DNA from: an uncultured Blautia sp.
Lineage (GTDB): Bacteria > Bacillota > Clostridia > Lachnospirales > Lachnospiraceae
Length of the DNA stretch: 33,751 nucleotides
Direction of reading: 5' to 3'
Assembly: GCF_937880195.1 (NCBI RefSeq)
Contig: NZ_CALFLA010000067.1
Coordinates: 1-33,751, forward strand
A model generated the notes under the pieces. The model was not told where the DNA came from, searched no databases, and saw nothing but the letters and a program-made list of their open reading frames with translations. The position numbers were made by a program, and so were the translations under genes. This document shows positions 8,785-17,237 of this stretch, piece after piece; position 1 is the stretch's first letter, and the number at the start of each line of letters is the position of its first letter.

Positions 8785-9370
8785 TACCTCACCTCCGGAA
8801 TATAATCATAATCTGTTCTCATGCGGATACTTGCCACTCCTTCTGAAGCGGCATAAAAATCAAGAAAATCCGATAATTCCCCTATCGGCATACAGTTATA
8901 TTCCAGATAAGGGATACCAGATTTTCTTGCAGAAACATCAAGCCACACAAGAGATCTTACTCCTGTGTGGCCTGCATGTTTTTTCCTTCTGGTTTTGCTT
9001 CCACTTCTTTATTGCTGCCTGTTCCAATACACTCCATAATTTTGTCTGCCATATCATTGATATCATAAATACCGATGGCAATTTCCATGGCTTCTTTTGG
9101 CAGAGCTGTCCATTTTCCATCCACAATCGGGGCATCTTCCGGTGCAGGAATGTCCTTTTCAAAATAGTTTTTGTAAGCGCAGCCCTGGGAAATCAAAAGC
9201 TCCATCATATCTATCACAATATCAATTTTTTCTGCATCCTTAGCTTTCGCAAGCGAACTCTTCATTTTCTCTGCACTTCCATATTTTTCAACAATCTTTT
9301 TGGAAGCTCCGAGAGAAAAGCTCATAGGATAACTTTTACCTGCTATTTTTATATATGTAATCCGATTCAT
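8784..9370 (-). CDS. tail assembly chaperone GT, made by -1 frameshift
   Basis: A 195-residue fusion, join(9370-8978, 8978-8784) on the minus strand. The first 131 residues equal the G protein. A -1 slip at A AAA AAC (8984-8978) then adds 64 residues that include GIPYLEYNCMPIGELSDFLD and end in PEVR. This -1 frame is open for exactly that stretch and stops at 8786-8784, sharing a base with the tape-measure ATG. In λ-like phages the G and GT proteins coat the tape measure during tail assembly, and the G:GT ratio is set by slippage. Position between major tail protein and tape measure is standard. Confidence 0.85.
8942..8984 (-). promoter_or_regulatory. -1 programmed frameshift signal
   Basis: Read on the minus strand: slippery heptamer A AAA AAC (8984-8978), 6-nt spacer ATGCAG, then a 12-bp stem (arms 8960-8971 and 8942-8953, one G·U pair) with loop TAAGAT (8954-8959). 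The zero-frame stop TAA lies in the loop. The heptamer is the canonical bacterial -1 slip site, and spacing and stem length are as expected for a stimulatory hairpin. Confidence 0.85.
8957..9370 (-). CDS. tail assembly chaperone G
   Basis: The 137-residue unslipped product of the same start. It is a small, acidic, helical protein (MNRITYIKIAGKSYPMSFSL at the N-terminus) located between the major tail protein and tape measure, where tail chaperones always lie. It terminates at the TAA that sits in the loop of the frameshift stem-loop. It is the abundant form; the GT form is made by -1 frameshifting. Confidence 0.85.
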   Translation of the reverse strand: MNRITYIKIAGKSYPMSFSLGASKKIVEKYGSAEKMKSSLAKAKDAEKIDIVIDMMELLISQGCAYKNYFEKDIPAPEDAPIVDGKWTALPKEAMEIAIGIYDINDMADKIMECIGTGSNKEVEAKPEGKNMQATQE

Positions 9371-9373
9371 TTC

Positions 9374-10234
9374 TCACACCTCTTTTGTTACCGCCGTAAC
9401 CTCTCCTGCTCCAATCGCTTTTCCTGTCAAATCTGTTTTTGCCAGATAAATAACCGTTCCGGTTTCTGCCTCAATTTCTCCATCTTCCGGGAACTCTGTC
9501 CATTTTGACAGATCCTGTTTATATTTGGAAGCCTGTTCCTTGGTGTTGTACTTATATGTTGCCCCCTCTGTCCTGTTGGTGATTATAAGCCTGGTTTTTC
9601 CGACTGAAGTTCCTTCTGAAGAAACAGCTTCTACTCTCTCCAGTACATTTAATATTGTTTTCAGATATTCCATTGCTTCTTTTTCTGTATCAAACCATGC
9701 CTCCCTCTTCCACGGATGTTTATAGTTCTCTGTATTTTCATCTGACCGCGTAATCGTTCCCTCAATTTCTTTTGTCTGCCACTCAATAGATTCTCCTTTT
9801 GTCGTTGCTGCCTCCGCAGGAATCGCCATCGTTGTTTTACAGAGGATAACTGCCCGGTATCTATCCACATCGTTAATCTGATGTGTTTCAATGATTCCAA
9901 AACCTTTCGGTGTCTGTTTCATATCATCGTCTGTTACCAGTTCTGTTACCTCTTTTTCTCCAACATTGATCTTCACTTCTTTCAGTCCGAGCAGACGTAT
10001 TGAAGTCTCCTGGTCAAGATCCGATGTGTTGAGTGTCAATGTTCCCGTATTAAAAGTTCCATAGTCATTTTCAATGATACGGTTATCTCCATGCAGTGGA
10101 TTATTATCCGATGTTTTCACTTCTATTCCATACTCGATCGCTGCACCTGCTACGAAGCCATCGGTATAAACAACAGATAGACCGTTATAATGATAATTCC
10201 CAAATACTGGCACTGCCAGACCTTTAATTGCCAT
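9374..10234 (-). CDS. major tail (tube) protein
   Basis: A 286-residue tube protein. The N-terminal part (MAIKGLAVPVFGNYHYNGLS, then GTLTLNTSDLDQETSIRLLGL, later KGFGIIE) fits the phi13/TP901-1-type major tail protein family, with the usual two-sheet β-sandwich. The C-terminal ~90 residues (GKTRLIITNRTEGATYKYNT onward) are an extra domain that may decorate the tube surface. It precedes the chaperone genes by 3 nt, as is standard. It should be the most abundant tail protein. Confidence 0.85.
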   Translation of the reverse strand: MAIKGLAVPVFGNYHYNGLSVVYTDGFVAGAAIEYGIEVKTSDNNPLHGDNRIIENDYGTFNTGTLTLNTSDLDQETSIRLLGLKEVKINVGEKEVTELVTDDDMKQTPKGFGIIETHQINDVDRYRAVILCKTTMAIPAEAATTKGESIEWQTKEIEGTITRSDENTENYKHPWKREAWFDTEKEAMEYLKTILNVLERVEAVSSEGTSVGKTRLIITNRTEGATYKYNTKEQASKYKQDLSKWTEFPEDGEIEAETGTVIYLAKTDLTGKAIGAGEVTAVTKEV

Positions 10235-10246
10235 ATCTTTTCTCCT

Positions 10247-10750
10247 TTATCTCCTAAACATTCGTTTTAACTGGTCGTCTATTTCCTTTTCCATTTGCTG
10301 TTGTGCCCTCTTTCTTGCCCTGTTTGTTGCTTTTCTGAAAATGGGCTTCTTTTCCCTGAACGATGTCCCGCTTTCGATGCTGCGCATCAACATCACGTTC
10401 GGCACACCTTTGGGATATATTTCAGTTTTTACACTGCCATATCCATCCACACCTGCTTTCGTCTGAATATAACCATCGTCATTCTTAATCGGGGCAAGAC
10501 CGAAAGAATCAATCAGATCCGCTTTTTGCCTTCTGGTTACTCCGGTCAGTTTATGTTCCGGGGTTCCAACTGGCGCAAGACCGTTTTTCCCTTCCTCTAC
10601 AGGCAGATTCTTTATTTCCTGTTTAATTTCATCTGCAACCAGGGCGGCTCCTTTATAAATGGCGCTCTTCAGAATTTCATCGCTCTCTTTATCAAGAACA
10701 TCCAAAACCTTTGCGTATTCATCAATCCCGGCAAAGCTGATTTTTGCCAT
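10247..10750 (-). CDS. HK97 gp10-like tail completion protein
   Basis: A 167-residue basic protein. IDEYAKVLDVLDKESDEILK at the N-terminus, followed by an amphipathic helix and a basic helical C-terminus rich in Arg/Lys (RARKRAQQQMEKEIDDQLKR), matches the HK97-gp10 / putative tail component family found between the head-tail stopper and the tail terminator. It probably completes the top of the tail or the connector. Its stop lies just upstream of the major tail gene, and its own start abuts the terminator-like gene stop. Confidence 0.75.
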   Translation of the reverse strand: MAKISFAGIDEYAKVLDVLDKESDEILKSAIYKGAALVADEIKQEIKNLPVEEGKNGLAPVGTPEHKLTGVTRRQKADLIDSFGLAPIKNDDGYIQTKAGVDGYGSVKTEIYPKGVPNVMLMRSIESGTSFREKKPIFRKATNRARKRAQQQMEKEIDDQLKRMFRR

Positions 10751-11095
10751 CTATGCCACCTCCCAGACCCATTCGTAATGAATAAATCCACTTCCACCCT
10801 GATCCGGATTTTCGTATTGTACAGAATTCAGGTAAAAAGAAATACAGGCAGTTTTTAACGCTTCCTGTATCTTTTCTACATTCTCATCCTCTTCATTTCT
10901 GGTATAATAATCAATTGTCCCCTGGACAGTCTGGAGAGTTTTACGGTTATCACCTTCCACGGAACTTCCCTCTGAATCTTCCGCCCACACAATATAGCGA
11001 TCTGTTTTATCCATCGCTTCGTAATGTCCTACATTTGTGGTCACTGTCAACAATACTTCCGGTATCACCTTTAACTTAGACAGCATATTTCTCAT
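10751..11095 (-). CDS. probable tail terminator protein
   Basis: A 114-residue protein in the slot for the tail terminator (the protein that caps the tube and joins the head stopper). A central 'DRYIVWAEDSEGSSVEGDNR...VQGTIDYYTRNEEDENVEKI' arrangement fits the gpU/DUF3168-type fold, in which the α-helix packs on a β-sheet. I chose ATG 11095; a TTG at 11098 and an ATG at 11086 are alternatives. The gene overlaps the stopper gene by about 20 nt. Assignment relies on gene order plus weak pattern. Confidence 0.6.
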   Translation of the reverse strand: MRNMLSKLKVIPEVLLTVTTNVGHYEAMDKTDRYIVWAEDSEGSSVEGDNRKTLQTVQGTIDYYTRNEEDENVEKIQEALKTACISFYLNSVQYENPDQGGSGFIHYEWVWEVA

Positions 11096-11411
11096 CAATC
11101 CTTTCCAGTGACAGTCTGGTAATTCTCAGTCCGTTATCATCCAGGGTGGGTTGTCTTGTAAGGATCCGGAACTGGTCTCCGTTTTCCATCACACATACAT
11201 CTGTCATCTGAATATCTTCCCACCCCGGGATATTTACCACCGCCTCAACCTGCTGCCCCGCCTGCTTTGCCCTGTAGATTCTGTTGTATCCCAGGTCTCC
11301 GTAATTAAAATAATGCCTTCCTTTGGCCTTTAATTTTGTCACTGGCTTCTTTCCGGGTTTGGCGGTATTTTCTGTGCGGTACACAGTCAGGGTTCCATCA
11401 TCGAATGTCAT
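11076..11411 (-). CDS. head-tail stopper / adaptor protein
   Basis: A 111-residue β-barrel-type protein. GDLGYNRIYRAKQAGQQVEA, a mid β region with VCVMENGDQFRILTRQPTLD, and a final β-strand (LRITRLSLERI) fit the SPP1 gp16-like/phage head-tail joining family that plugs the portal after packaging. The start overlaps the upstream gene's stop as ATGA (11408-11411), a coupled pair. It lies between the connector and the terminator, as expected. Confidence 0.7.
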   Translation of the reverse strand: MTFDDGTLTVYRTENTAKPGKKPVTKLKAKGRHYFNYGDLGYNRIYRAKQAGQQVEAVVNIPGWEDIQMTDVCVMENGDQFRILTRQPTLDDNGLRITRLSLERIDEKYAV

Positions 11412-11689
11412 TTTGTTCTTCCTTTTCCTTTCTGACTGATCTTCAGGTTATTTAGCTGGAGACGCAGATACCTGGGCATGGAAGTATCCTGACCGGCTCG
11501 CTTCCGGAACAGATAGGCTGCGTATTGTATCACAGCCATATCCCCCTCTATCCCTATATCAAGATCAATCCCTTCTCTTGCTATTGCTGCTTTGCTTTGT
11601 TTCAGAAGAATCTCAAGATATTCATCATTACTGGATGTAAGCATCTGTAAATCTTTTTTCAGAATCTCAAGTCTGTCCTCATCCCTCAT
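11408..11689 (-). CDS. head-tail connector (gp6-like adaptor)
   Basis: A 93-residue helical protein whose helices (MRDEDRLEILKKDLQMLTSS, then AAIAREGIDLDIGIEGDMAV) fit the phage gp6-like connector family that rings the portal. AAYLFRKRAG and PRYLRLQLNNLKI are typical of the C-terminal helix and tail. It is the first neck gene after the capsid. It is coupled to the stopper gene by ATGA. The family call is by pattern and order. Confidence 0.75.
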   Translation of the reverse strand: MRDEDRLEILKKDLQMLTSSNDEYLEILLKQSKAAIAREGIDLDIGIEGDMAVIQYAAYLFRKRAGQDTSMPRYLRLQLNNLKISQKGKGRTK

Positions 11690-11718
11690 GACAGTTTCCT
11701 CCTGCTCTTATATATCCA

Positions 11719-13092
11719 TTACTCTCCTGCAAATTCCGGTGCGTCTGTTGTAGGAGCTTTTCCAATACCAAATACGGCAAAAGCCTCACGGATGGCAAGA
11801 TCTCCATCGTATCTTGCAGTTCCCTTAAACACTGTCTGGTCTTCCAGAAAGCGCACATGTTCGGACTGTGAAATTTTTGTTCCGGCGCGTTCCGCTAATA
11901 CATAATTTTTAAAATATCCAAAAATAATCGTATCATCCGGAATATATTTTAATTCCACAATTGCTCCGCCAATTACCGGCATTGAATTGTTCATTCCTGC
12001 AGTAATGGCTGCTGCAGAGTTCACTCCCATGGATTCTGCAACTAATTTTGTATGGGTTTTCTTATTCATAACCCACACAATCTCTTCTGTGTCATAGTCA
12101 TTGTCAATCACTCCCGATTCCGTTACAATTTCCTGAAACAGTTTCACGCCGGATGTCTGTTTTCCGGTAATGACATGGGTAGTGCTGAGATCCTCCCATT
12201 TTCTTCCAGTAGCAGGATATCCGTCTGGCGCCTCCGTTGCTAAAAGAGAGGTTACAATTCCCATTGGCATTTTTACATTTTTTCCATAAAGAATCGCTTT
12301 GTCGATTGCTTTTCCAATTGCCTTTCCCAACGCATTGATCAATTCCGCTGCAAGAGATACGTCAGAATCTTCTAAAACAGAATTACATACCGCAAAATAA
12401 CCGGATACTTTGTATCCATCCATTTCCATGTTATAGAAAGCAAGATCCAGTTCTTTAATGGAAGCGCACATTTCATCCCAGATGGCTTCCGGAATTTCTC
12501 CCATGATATTCTGCCTGGACGTTCCGCTCACCGGTCTTACTGTTACATATTTCATCAGCTTCGAACTTTCTGTTGCCACCTGCCGGATCATCGGCAGCAT
12601 GATATCAGGAATGGTAAGCCCTACATTCGTAAGCGCTCTTTTGTTTTTAATACATTCACGTACCTGTTCCATGAACCCTTTTACTTCTTCCCTTGCCATC
12701 ATGGCATCTCTTTCCTGCATATTCATACCAAAAAATACGCCATGTTCCGTTCTTCTTGTTTCCATTTTTCCTTCTCCTTTTTCTCTTTTTTCTTTCTTTT
12801 CCGGTTTGGGCTGTTTTTCCTCTTCTGTCCGGATTTCTTCTTCAATACCAGCAATTTCAGTTTCCAGATCCTTTTTTTCTTTTTCATAGGTATCCTTTTC
12901 CGTCTGGAACTGTTCTGCCTGCTGTTCCACCACATCCCGTTCTTCCTCCGGTGTCTCTTCTGTCATTTCTTCAATGGCAGCTTCTAATTCTGCTTCCCGT
13001 TTTTCAAATTCCTGTTCCTTTTCTCTTAACTCATCCAGTTTCTTCTTTCTGGAATCCAGTTTATTTCTGAGTAATAATACTTTTAAAGCCAT
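11719..13092 (-). CDS. HK97-family major capsid protein with scaffold domain
   Basis: A 457-residue capsid protein. Residues 1-110 are a Glu/Lys-rich coiled coil (the delta/scaffolding domain), rich in KKLDELREKEQEFEKREAEL-type heptads, to be removed by the prohead protease. The mature part begins near RRTEHGVFFGMNMQ. Its centre (IPDIMLPMIRQVATESSKLM, then GKAIGKAIDKAILYG) and C-terminus are typical of the phage_capsid family. The start codon overlaps the protease stop (TAATG) behind GGAGA. No separate scaffold gene is needed. Confidence 0.92.
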   Translation of the reverse strand: MALKVLLLRNKLDSRKKKLDELREKEQEFEKREAELEAAIEEMTEETPEEERDVVEQQAEQFQTEKDTYEKEKKDLETEIAGIEEEIRTEEEKQPKPEKKEKREKGEGKMETRRTEHGVFFGMNMQERDAMMAREEVKGFMEQVRECIKNKRALTNVGLTIPDIMLPMIRQVATESSKLMKYVTVRPVSGTSRQNIMGEIPEAIWDEMCASIKELDLAFYNMEMDGYKVSGYFAVCNSVLEDSDVSLAAELINALGKAIGKAIDKAILYGKNVKMPMGIVTSLLATEAPDGYPATGRKWEDLSTTHVITGKQTSGVKLFQEIVTESGVIDNDYDTEEIVWVMNKKTHTKLVAESMGVNSAAAITAGMNNSMPVIGGAIVELKYIPDDTIIFGYFKNYVLAERAGTKISQSEHVRFLEDQTVFKGTARYDGDLAIREAFAVFGIGKAPTTDAPEFAGE

Positions 13093-13676
13093 TATGCTTC
13101 TCCTTTCAGTTTTTTCAGTGTCTTATGCTTCCATGCCTCAATACTGCGTTTTTTCATTTCACCCAACTGCCGTTTTCTTGCGCTTACAGAAGTATCTTCA
13201 TAGGCCGGAAAAGTAACTACGGAAACTTCATATAGTTTCACTTTCTTAATTGTCCACTTTACGGTGTCTCCACGGTCTTCAAATTCTTCATCCAGAATAT
13301 CAAACCCAAAACTGCACTGGTCTACATCCCCCCGCTTAACCCTTTCATACAGATTCACGGCATCCTGATCATTTTCATTAATTTCCACTTCTCCCCACAG
13401 GCCTCTGGAATCCGCTTTTAATGTCAGGGTATTTGCTTTATTCCTTCCCAGCACCAGTCTTGTCTCATGGTCGATCAGACAACGGATGTCATCCGAAAGA
13501 GCTTCGTCAAAAGCAGTGTCTGCTACTGTTTCCACCGCTCCCGGCCATATCTCGTACTCCGAGTTAAACACTGCAAAATATCCACTGATATATTTTTTCC
13601 CATTTTCCTCTGCCCTGGTTTCAAATACGGAATGCGCACTTCTGGTCTGATAGAAAGTTCTTTTATTTTCATTCAT
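13092..13676 (-). CDS. HK97-family prohead protease
   Basis: A 194-residue serine protease that matures the capsid by cutting the scaffold domain. Catalytic candidates are visible: His70 in LIDHE, Ser122 in QCSFGFDI, and an acidic residue in LYEVSVVTFPAYE (Glu150). The length is usual. It overlaps the portal gene by 8 nt and is coupled to the capsid gene by TAATG. The gene order portal-protease-capsid is that of HK97-type phages. Confidence 0.92.
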   Translation of the reverse strand: MNENKRTFYQTRSAHSVFETRAEENGKKYISGYFAVFNSEYEIWPGAVETVADTAFDEALSDDIRCLIDHETRLVLGRNKANTLTLKADSRGLWGEVEINENDQDAVNLYERVKRGDVDQCSFGFDILDEEFEDRGDTVKWTIKKVKLYEVSVVTFPAYEDTSVSARKRQLGEMKKRSIEAWKHKTLKKLKGEA

Positions 13677-14868
13677 CTTCTCCCCCTCCCTTCTGTTCTA
13701 GTTTTTTCTGATCTCCGATCATTCCCTGAGGGATATAATTTTCCAGAATAATCAGTTCATCCAAACCTTCTTTTGGAGACTGGCCCGTCCAGTCCCTTAC
13801 CTCATTTCCACTCATGATCCCTCTGGTATAAAGGTTGCATCCTACATTTGCCAGTTTTTCAATATCGTAACTGTACAAACTTCGTACATTAAATTTAAAG
13901 TACCGTTCTGTACTAATCAGTATTTTTCTGGTCAGTTCCTGTTCCAGAGCATTACAGAGAGGACGGATCCTGGTATTGATAAAATTGTTCCATTCTGATT
14001 CTTTGTAATCGCCTGCCCCCACCAAAAAAGCCGGAACATCAAGAATCGCTGCCACAGTCTTTTTATCCAATGTTACTCCATCCGAAAGCGCCAGATCGTT
14101 CAGGCTGAGAGGTTTGATACTGGTTACTTCAATCGTATCCGCAGGAATTACCCACGGTTCTCCGGCATTGGTGGTTTCTATATATTCTTTCAGGATATTG
14201 CTTCTCCCTTCCGGATTTGCAATCTCATCCGCTGTAGAATCCACCTTTACAATCACCGGAGGTTTCCATTTACTTTCCATAAACCCTTTTTTGGTTTCAG
14301 ATGCCTGTTTCAGATTCTTGGCAATATCTTTTAAAACCGCCCGGTATCCCGTTCCTTTCCATGGGTATTCCACAGAGGGATTGATAACAAAATGCAGGAT
14401 TTCATCCGGATTACAGGATTGTCCATGGATTAAAATGTGATATCCGTATCCTGCTGCATCCGGTACAAACGACACATGTCCAGGCGGAACCGGATTTAAA
14501 CTATACAGATATCCACTTTTTGTTTCCGGTATTACCACACTGTTTCCGTCACCTTCCAGAAGAAGAGTTCTTACAATGGCAGAAACAAATGTCTTTCTGG
14601 TCATATATGGATTCGGAGTGATATCTACCATGCGGGAAATTCCATCTTTTATCCTTATATCTCCATTTTCTGTATTCTGCATCTGATGTATGGTCATAGA
14701 TGAGATCAGATCGCAGATCTTATTGACCGCTGCCTGTATTTCCGGATTATCGCTGAGCCGTGTGTAATTTGCGCAGCACAGGGTATGGTATGCTTCATCT
14801 GATACCAGCCATGCAGTCCCCTTGGGTTCTGCCCTTGTTTTCTTTTTATTGTTCTTTTTCTTACTCAT
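13669..14868 (-). CDS. HK97-family portal protein
   Basis: A 399-residue portal through which DNA enters and leaves the head. Recognisable segments: YTRLSDNPEIQAAVNKICDL (N-terminal helix), a mid domain with DEILHFVINPSVEYPWKGTG, and LDKKTVAAILDVPAFLVGAG, a hallmark of this family. Start: the frame is open to 14895, but ATG 14868 has GAAGGG at 8-nt spacing and overlaps the TerL stop by 8 nt. The basic N-terminus (SKKKNNKKKT) is slightly unusual. Confidence 0.92.
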   Translation of the reverse strand: MSKKKNNKKKTRAEPKGTAWLVSDEAYHTLCCANYTRLSDNPEIQAAVNKICDLISSMTIHQMQNTENGDIRIKDGISRMVDITPNPYMTRKTFVSAIVRTLLLEGDGNSVVIPETKSGYLYSLNPVPPGHVSFVPDAAGYGYHILIHGQSCNPDEILHFVINPSVEYPWKGTGYRAVLKDIAKNLKQASETKKGFMESKWKPPVIVKVDSTADEIANPEGRSNILKEYIETTNAGEPWVIPADTIEVTSIKPLSLNDLALSDGVTLDKKTVAAILDVPAFLVGAGDYKESEWNNFINTRIRPLCNALEQELTRKILISTERYFKFNVRSLYSYDIEKLANVGCNLYTRGIMSGNEVRDWTGQSPKEGLDELIILENYIPQGMIGDQKKLEQKGGGEDE

Positions 14869-16627
14869 TTTCATTTCCCTTCTTTCCCACACCAAACCAA
14901 CTTTCTGTTCTCTGCATTTTCTCCAAATCCTTCATCATCTGTTTAATCGCAATAATATCCGCATCAAAAAGGTCAATTCTCAGATTTGGCTGTATTTTTT
15001 CGAATCGGACAAAATCATCAGAATCCTCTGCAGCTTTTACATTCTCTATGCAGTATTCGTAAGCCCGGTTATGACAGTAATAAAATTTCTGTGCGATATA
15101 CTGTTTCTCCGCCTCACGAAAAGCTTCTGTTTTTTCTACATATCTCTGTGACTGGTCCATAACCTTAAATCCGGCTTTTTTCATCTTCAGTATGAATTCC
15201 CGGCTGTATCTACGGTCATATCCCACCCACTTGATTTTGAACCCCATGGCTTTCATTTTTAAAAACCACTTTACAGGCTCTTCATAATCAATCACACCGC
15301 CATTGCATAATGTCAGCCATCCCATTTCTTCCCACCAGAAAAACGGGATATGATCTTCATCTGCTTTCAGATTTGCCTGCACAACCGGCATAAAAGCATG
15401 TGTGATAGATATATCCACATCTTTATAGCGTCCATGAAGCGCCGTTCCTGTCAGATCATGCATTTTCGACAGATCTGCGCCTCCGTACCACTTAATCGGC
15501 AGCTTTGCCAGTTCTTCCAGTGTCCAGTTATACTTTTCATCTGAAGACCGCACCACAGACATATCAAAATACGCTTCCATGGCACTTGTGAACACATTCA
15601 GGGATTTTGCAAAAAACTCTTTTCTGAGCTGTGGGTTATCCTGGGCCTGCTTTGCTTCTTCCATCAGTTCTTCCGGCTGTACCGATTCTCCATAGGCCGG
15701 ATTCGCCATTTCATGTGTTACAGGATTGGTATAATCTATGTATTCTTTTCCTTCTTCATTTTTTACCGGATCCGCCTCACAGATAAAGAAAAAATACTGT
15801 TCATTTTCAATCTGTTTATCCAGAACTTTTTTCCCATACTCTACCTGCTGTGCCAGGAATCCGTTAGGATCGTCCCCCGCTGTGGAAATGCCTATCATCA
15901 GTTTATTTCTGTACGCTTTCATAGCTTCCTTAAACAGCGTGTACTGTTTTGGCTTTTTAAACGCATGGATTTCATCTGCAATGGCAATATTGCAGTTAAA
16001 AGAATCCTGTACATCCGGATTTGCTGCCATGGCATTCAGTTCGATCAGGCCTCCGCTGATTTCTGCTTTTACCGAATGTTCATTATTGTTATCTATGATA
16101 TGGAAATGTCCTCCATCTTCATCCCACTCCCCCATATGTTTAATGTTGTAGGTGACAAATCCAAAAGTTTCCAGTGTCTGTTTCTGTGCCGCTGCCACTA
16201 CATAAATCTTTGTTCCCGACATCCGATACAGAAGCCCCAGCGCATATGATAATGCGCCGGCAAAACTGGTTTTTACATTTTTTCTTGGTATAAAAATAAG
16301 ACACTCATGGTATCTTTTGATCCTGGTGCCTTTATTATAAAATCCTAAAATATTATAAATGATAAATTTATGGAACGGCATAAGAAGAAACGGTGTCCCC
16401 CTCAAAGGTGTTCCTTCTTTATCCTCTCCTTGCTGGTGACATATGGTATTTTCTATGATGCGGATTACAAATTCCGCGTCTTTCGGATCAAAGTCATATC
16501 TCCCGCTTTCATAGTCTTCCATAAATCTCTCACATGCTTTGATCCGATACTTATTCGCAATCCGCTTGCCGGAAATACAGTCCATGGCATAATCAAAAAC
16601 AATATCCCAGTTCTTATATTTACTCAT
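14861..16627 (-). CDS. terL: terminase large subunit
   Basis: The 588-residue packaging motor. The ATPase half has a Walker-A-like loop (PRKNVKTS, residues about 114-121), Walker B with catalytic Glu (IAIADEIHAF, residues about 214-223), and a coupling region (MIGISTAGDDPNGF). The nuclease half holds acidic motifs (WYGGADLSKMHDLTG and WVGYDRRYSREFIL). It is the phage-lambda/HK97-like TerL type, consistent with an HNH nuclease next to it and cos packaging (inference). It overlaps TerS by 8 nt. Confidence 0.93.
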   Translation of the reverse strand: MSKYKNWDIVFDYAMDCISGKRIANKYRIKACERFMEDYESGRYDFDPKDAEFVIRIIENTICHQQGEDKEGTPLRGTPFLLMPFHKFIIYNILGFYNKGTRIKRYHECLIFIPRKNVKTSFAGALSYALGLLYRMSGTKIYVVAAAQKQTLETFGFVTYNIKHMGEWDEDGGHFHIIDNNNEHSVKAEISGGLIELNAMAANPDVQDSFNCNIAIADEIHAFKKPKQYTLFKEAMKAYRNKLMIGISTAGDDPNGFLAQQVEYGKKVLDKQIENEQYFFFICEADPVKNEEGKEYIDYTNPVTHEMANPAYGESVQPEELMEEAKQAQDNPQLRKEFFAKSLNVFTSAMEAYFDMSVVRSSDEKYNWTLEELAKLPIKWYGGADLSKMHDLTGTALHGRYKDVDISITHAFMPVVQANLKADEDHIPFFWWEEMGWLTLCNGGVIDYEEPVKWFLKMKAMGFKIKWVGYDRRYSREFILKMKKAGFKVMDQSQRYVEKTEAFREAEKQYIAQKFYYCHNRAYEYCIENVKAAEDSDDFVRFEKIQPNLRIDLFDADIIAIKQMMKDLEKMQRTESWFGVGKKGNENE

Positions 16628-16943
16628 TTAATTTCTCCAGAGCTTTATCCAGTGCGCTGCTTTTCTTCTGCTCAAGTCCTTTCGCCCTGATCTGCCGCAG
16701 CCCTTTTGGAGTCAGCCCAAAAACATTCTCCATATCCATCAGCTCTTTTCTCAGATTTTCCAGTGCCATATAAAGCGCCGTTTTTCTTTGATTGGTTGCC
16801 CCGGATTTATTCGTATATTCTTCCGTAATTTGACAGCCGTTTTCATACCATTTATCATTTAAAATTTCATACTGTATACTTAGTTCTGCATACCGCTTTA
16901 CAGGGGCTTCAAACTCAGGCTTGAAAGTCCCGATCTTCTGCAT
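16620..16943 (-). CDS. terS: terminase small subunit (P27-like)
   Basis: DNA-recognition subunit of the packaging motor; 107 residues from the first ATG. TYTNKSGATNQRKTALYMAL-like centre (EYTNKSGATNQRKT) and MENVFGLTPKGLRQIRAKG near the end match the P27 small terminase family. The ATG 16943 has no Shine-Dalgarno. The frame stays open upstream (V N G I E S A K S R K A K T T R L Y N K T V E N), and an ATA at 17006 lies 7 nt after AAAAAGGGGG. The real protein may therefore start at 17006 (128 residues). See findings. Confidence 0.82.
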   Translation of the reverse strand: MQKIGTFKPEFEAPVKRYAELSIQYEILNDKWYENGCQITEEYTNKSGATNQRKTALYMALENLRKELMDMENVFGLTPKGLRQIRAKGLEQKKSSALDKALEKLNE

Positions 16944-17081
16944 GTTTTCAACAGTTTTGTTATATAATCTGGTTGTTTTTGCTTTCCTTGATTTTGCACT
17001 TTCTATGCCGTTTACCCCCTTTTTCCAATTTTATTTTAGAGTTGGAAATCCCTACCCCCTACCAGTAGCAAAAATTTTTTC
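16944..17081. other. non-coding stretch before terS; possible cos region
   Basis: About 140 nt between the 51-residue ORF and terS. It holds G/C runs (TACCCCCTACCAG at 17052-17064, ACCCCC at 17014-17019) and A/T tracts. Cohesive-end sites of HNH-carrying phages commonly sit next to terS, so this is the best place for cos, but no cleavage site can be read directly. Part of it may instead be coding if TerS starts at 17006. Confidence 0.25.
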
Positions 17082-17237
17082 TCATTTTCCATACCCATGG
17101 GGGATCTGATTTTCCTTTTCTTCCTGTTTTGGTTGTGCTTTCTCTTCCGCGCTTTTCCTCAGAAGATAAATTTCTCTTGTTAATGCATCTACACTTTTAC
17201 ATATCATCTTCGCTGCCATGATTTCCGGATTGTTCAT
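17082..17237 (-). CDS. small ORF between HNH and TerS
   Basis: A 51-residue ORF (MNNPEIMAAKMICKSVDALT start, Lys/Glu-rich tail ending HGYGK). It has a strong GGAGG 8 nt before its ATG and a helical N-terminus. It overlaps the last 41 nt of the HNH gene in another frame. No family is recognised. A short acidic/basic helical protein beside terS could be a packaging accessory, but nothing shows this. Confidence 0.55.
   Translation of the reverse strand: MNNPEIMAAKMICKSVDALTREIYLLRKSAEEKAQPKQEEKENQIPHGYGK

Noticed and set aside
8784..8956. Separate gene between the G chaperone and tape measure
   Set aside because: The frame has no start codon with a ribosome site; it is the -1 frameshift extension.
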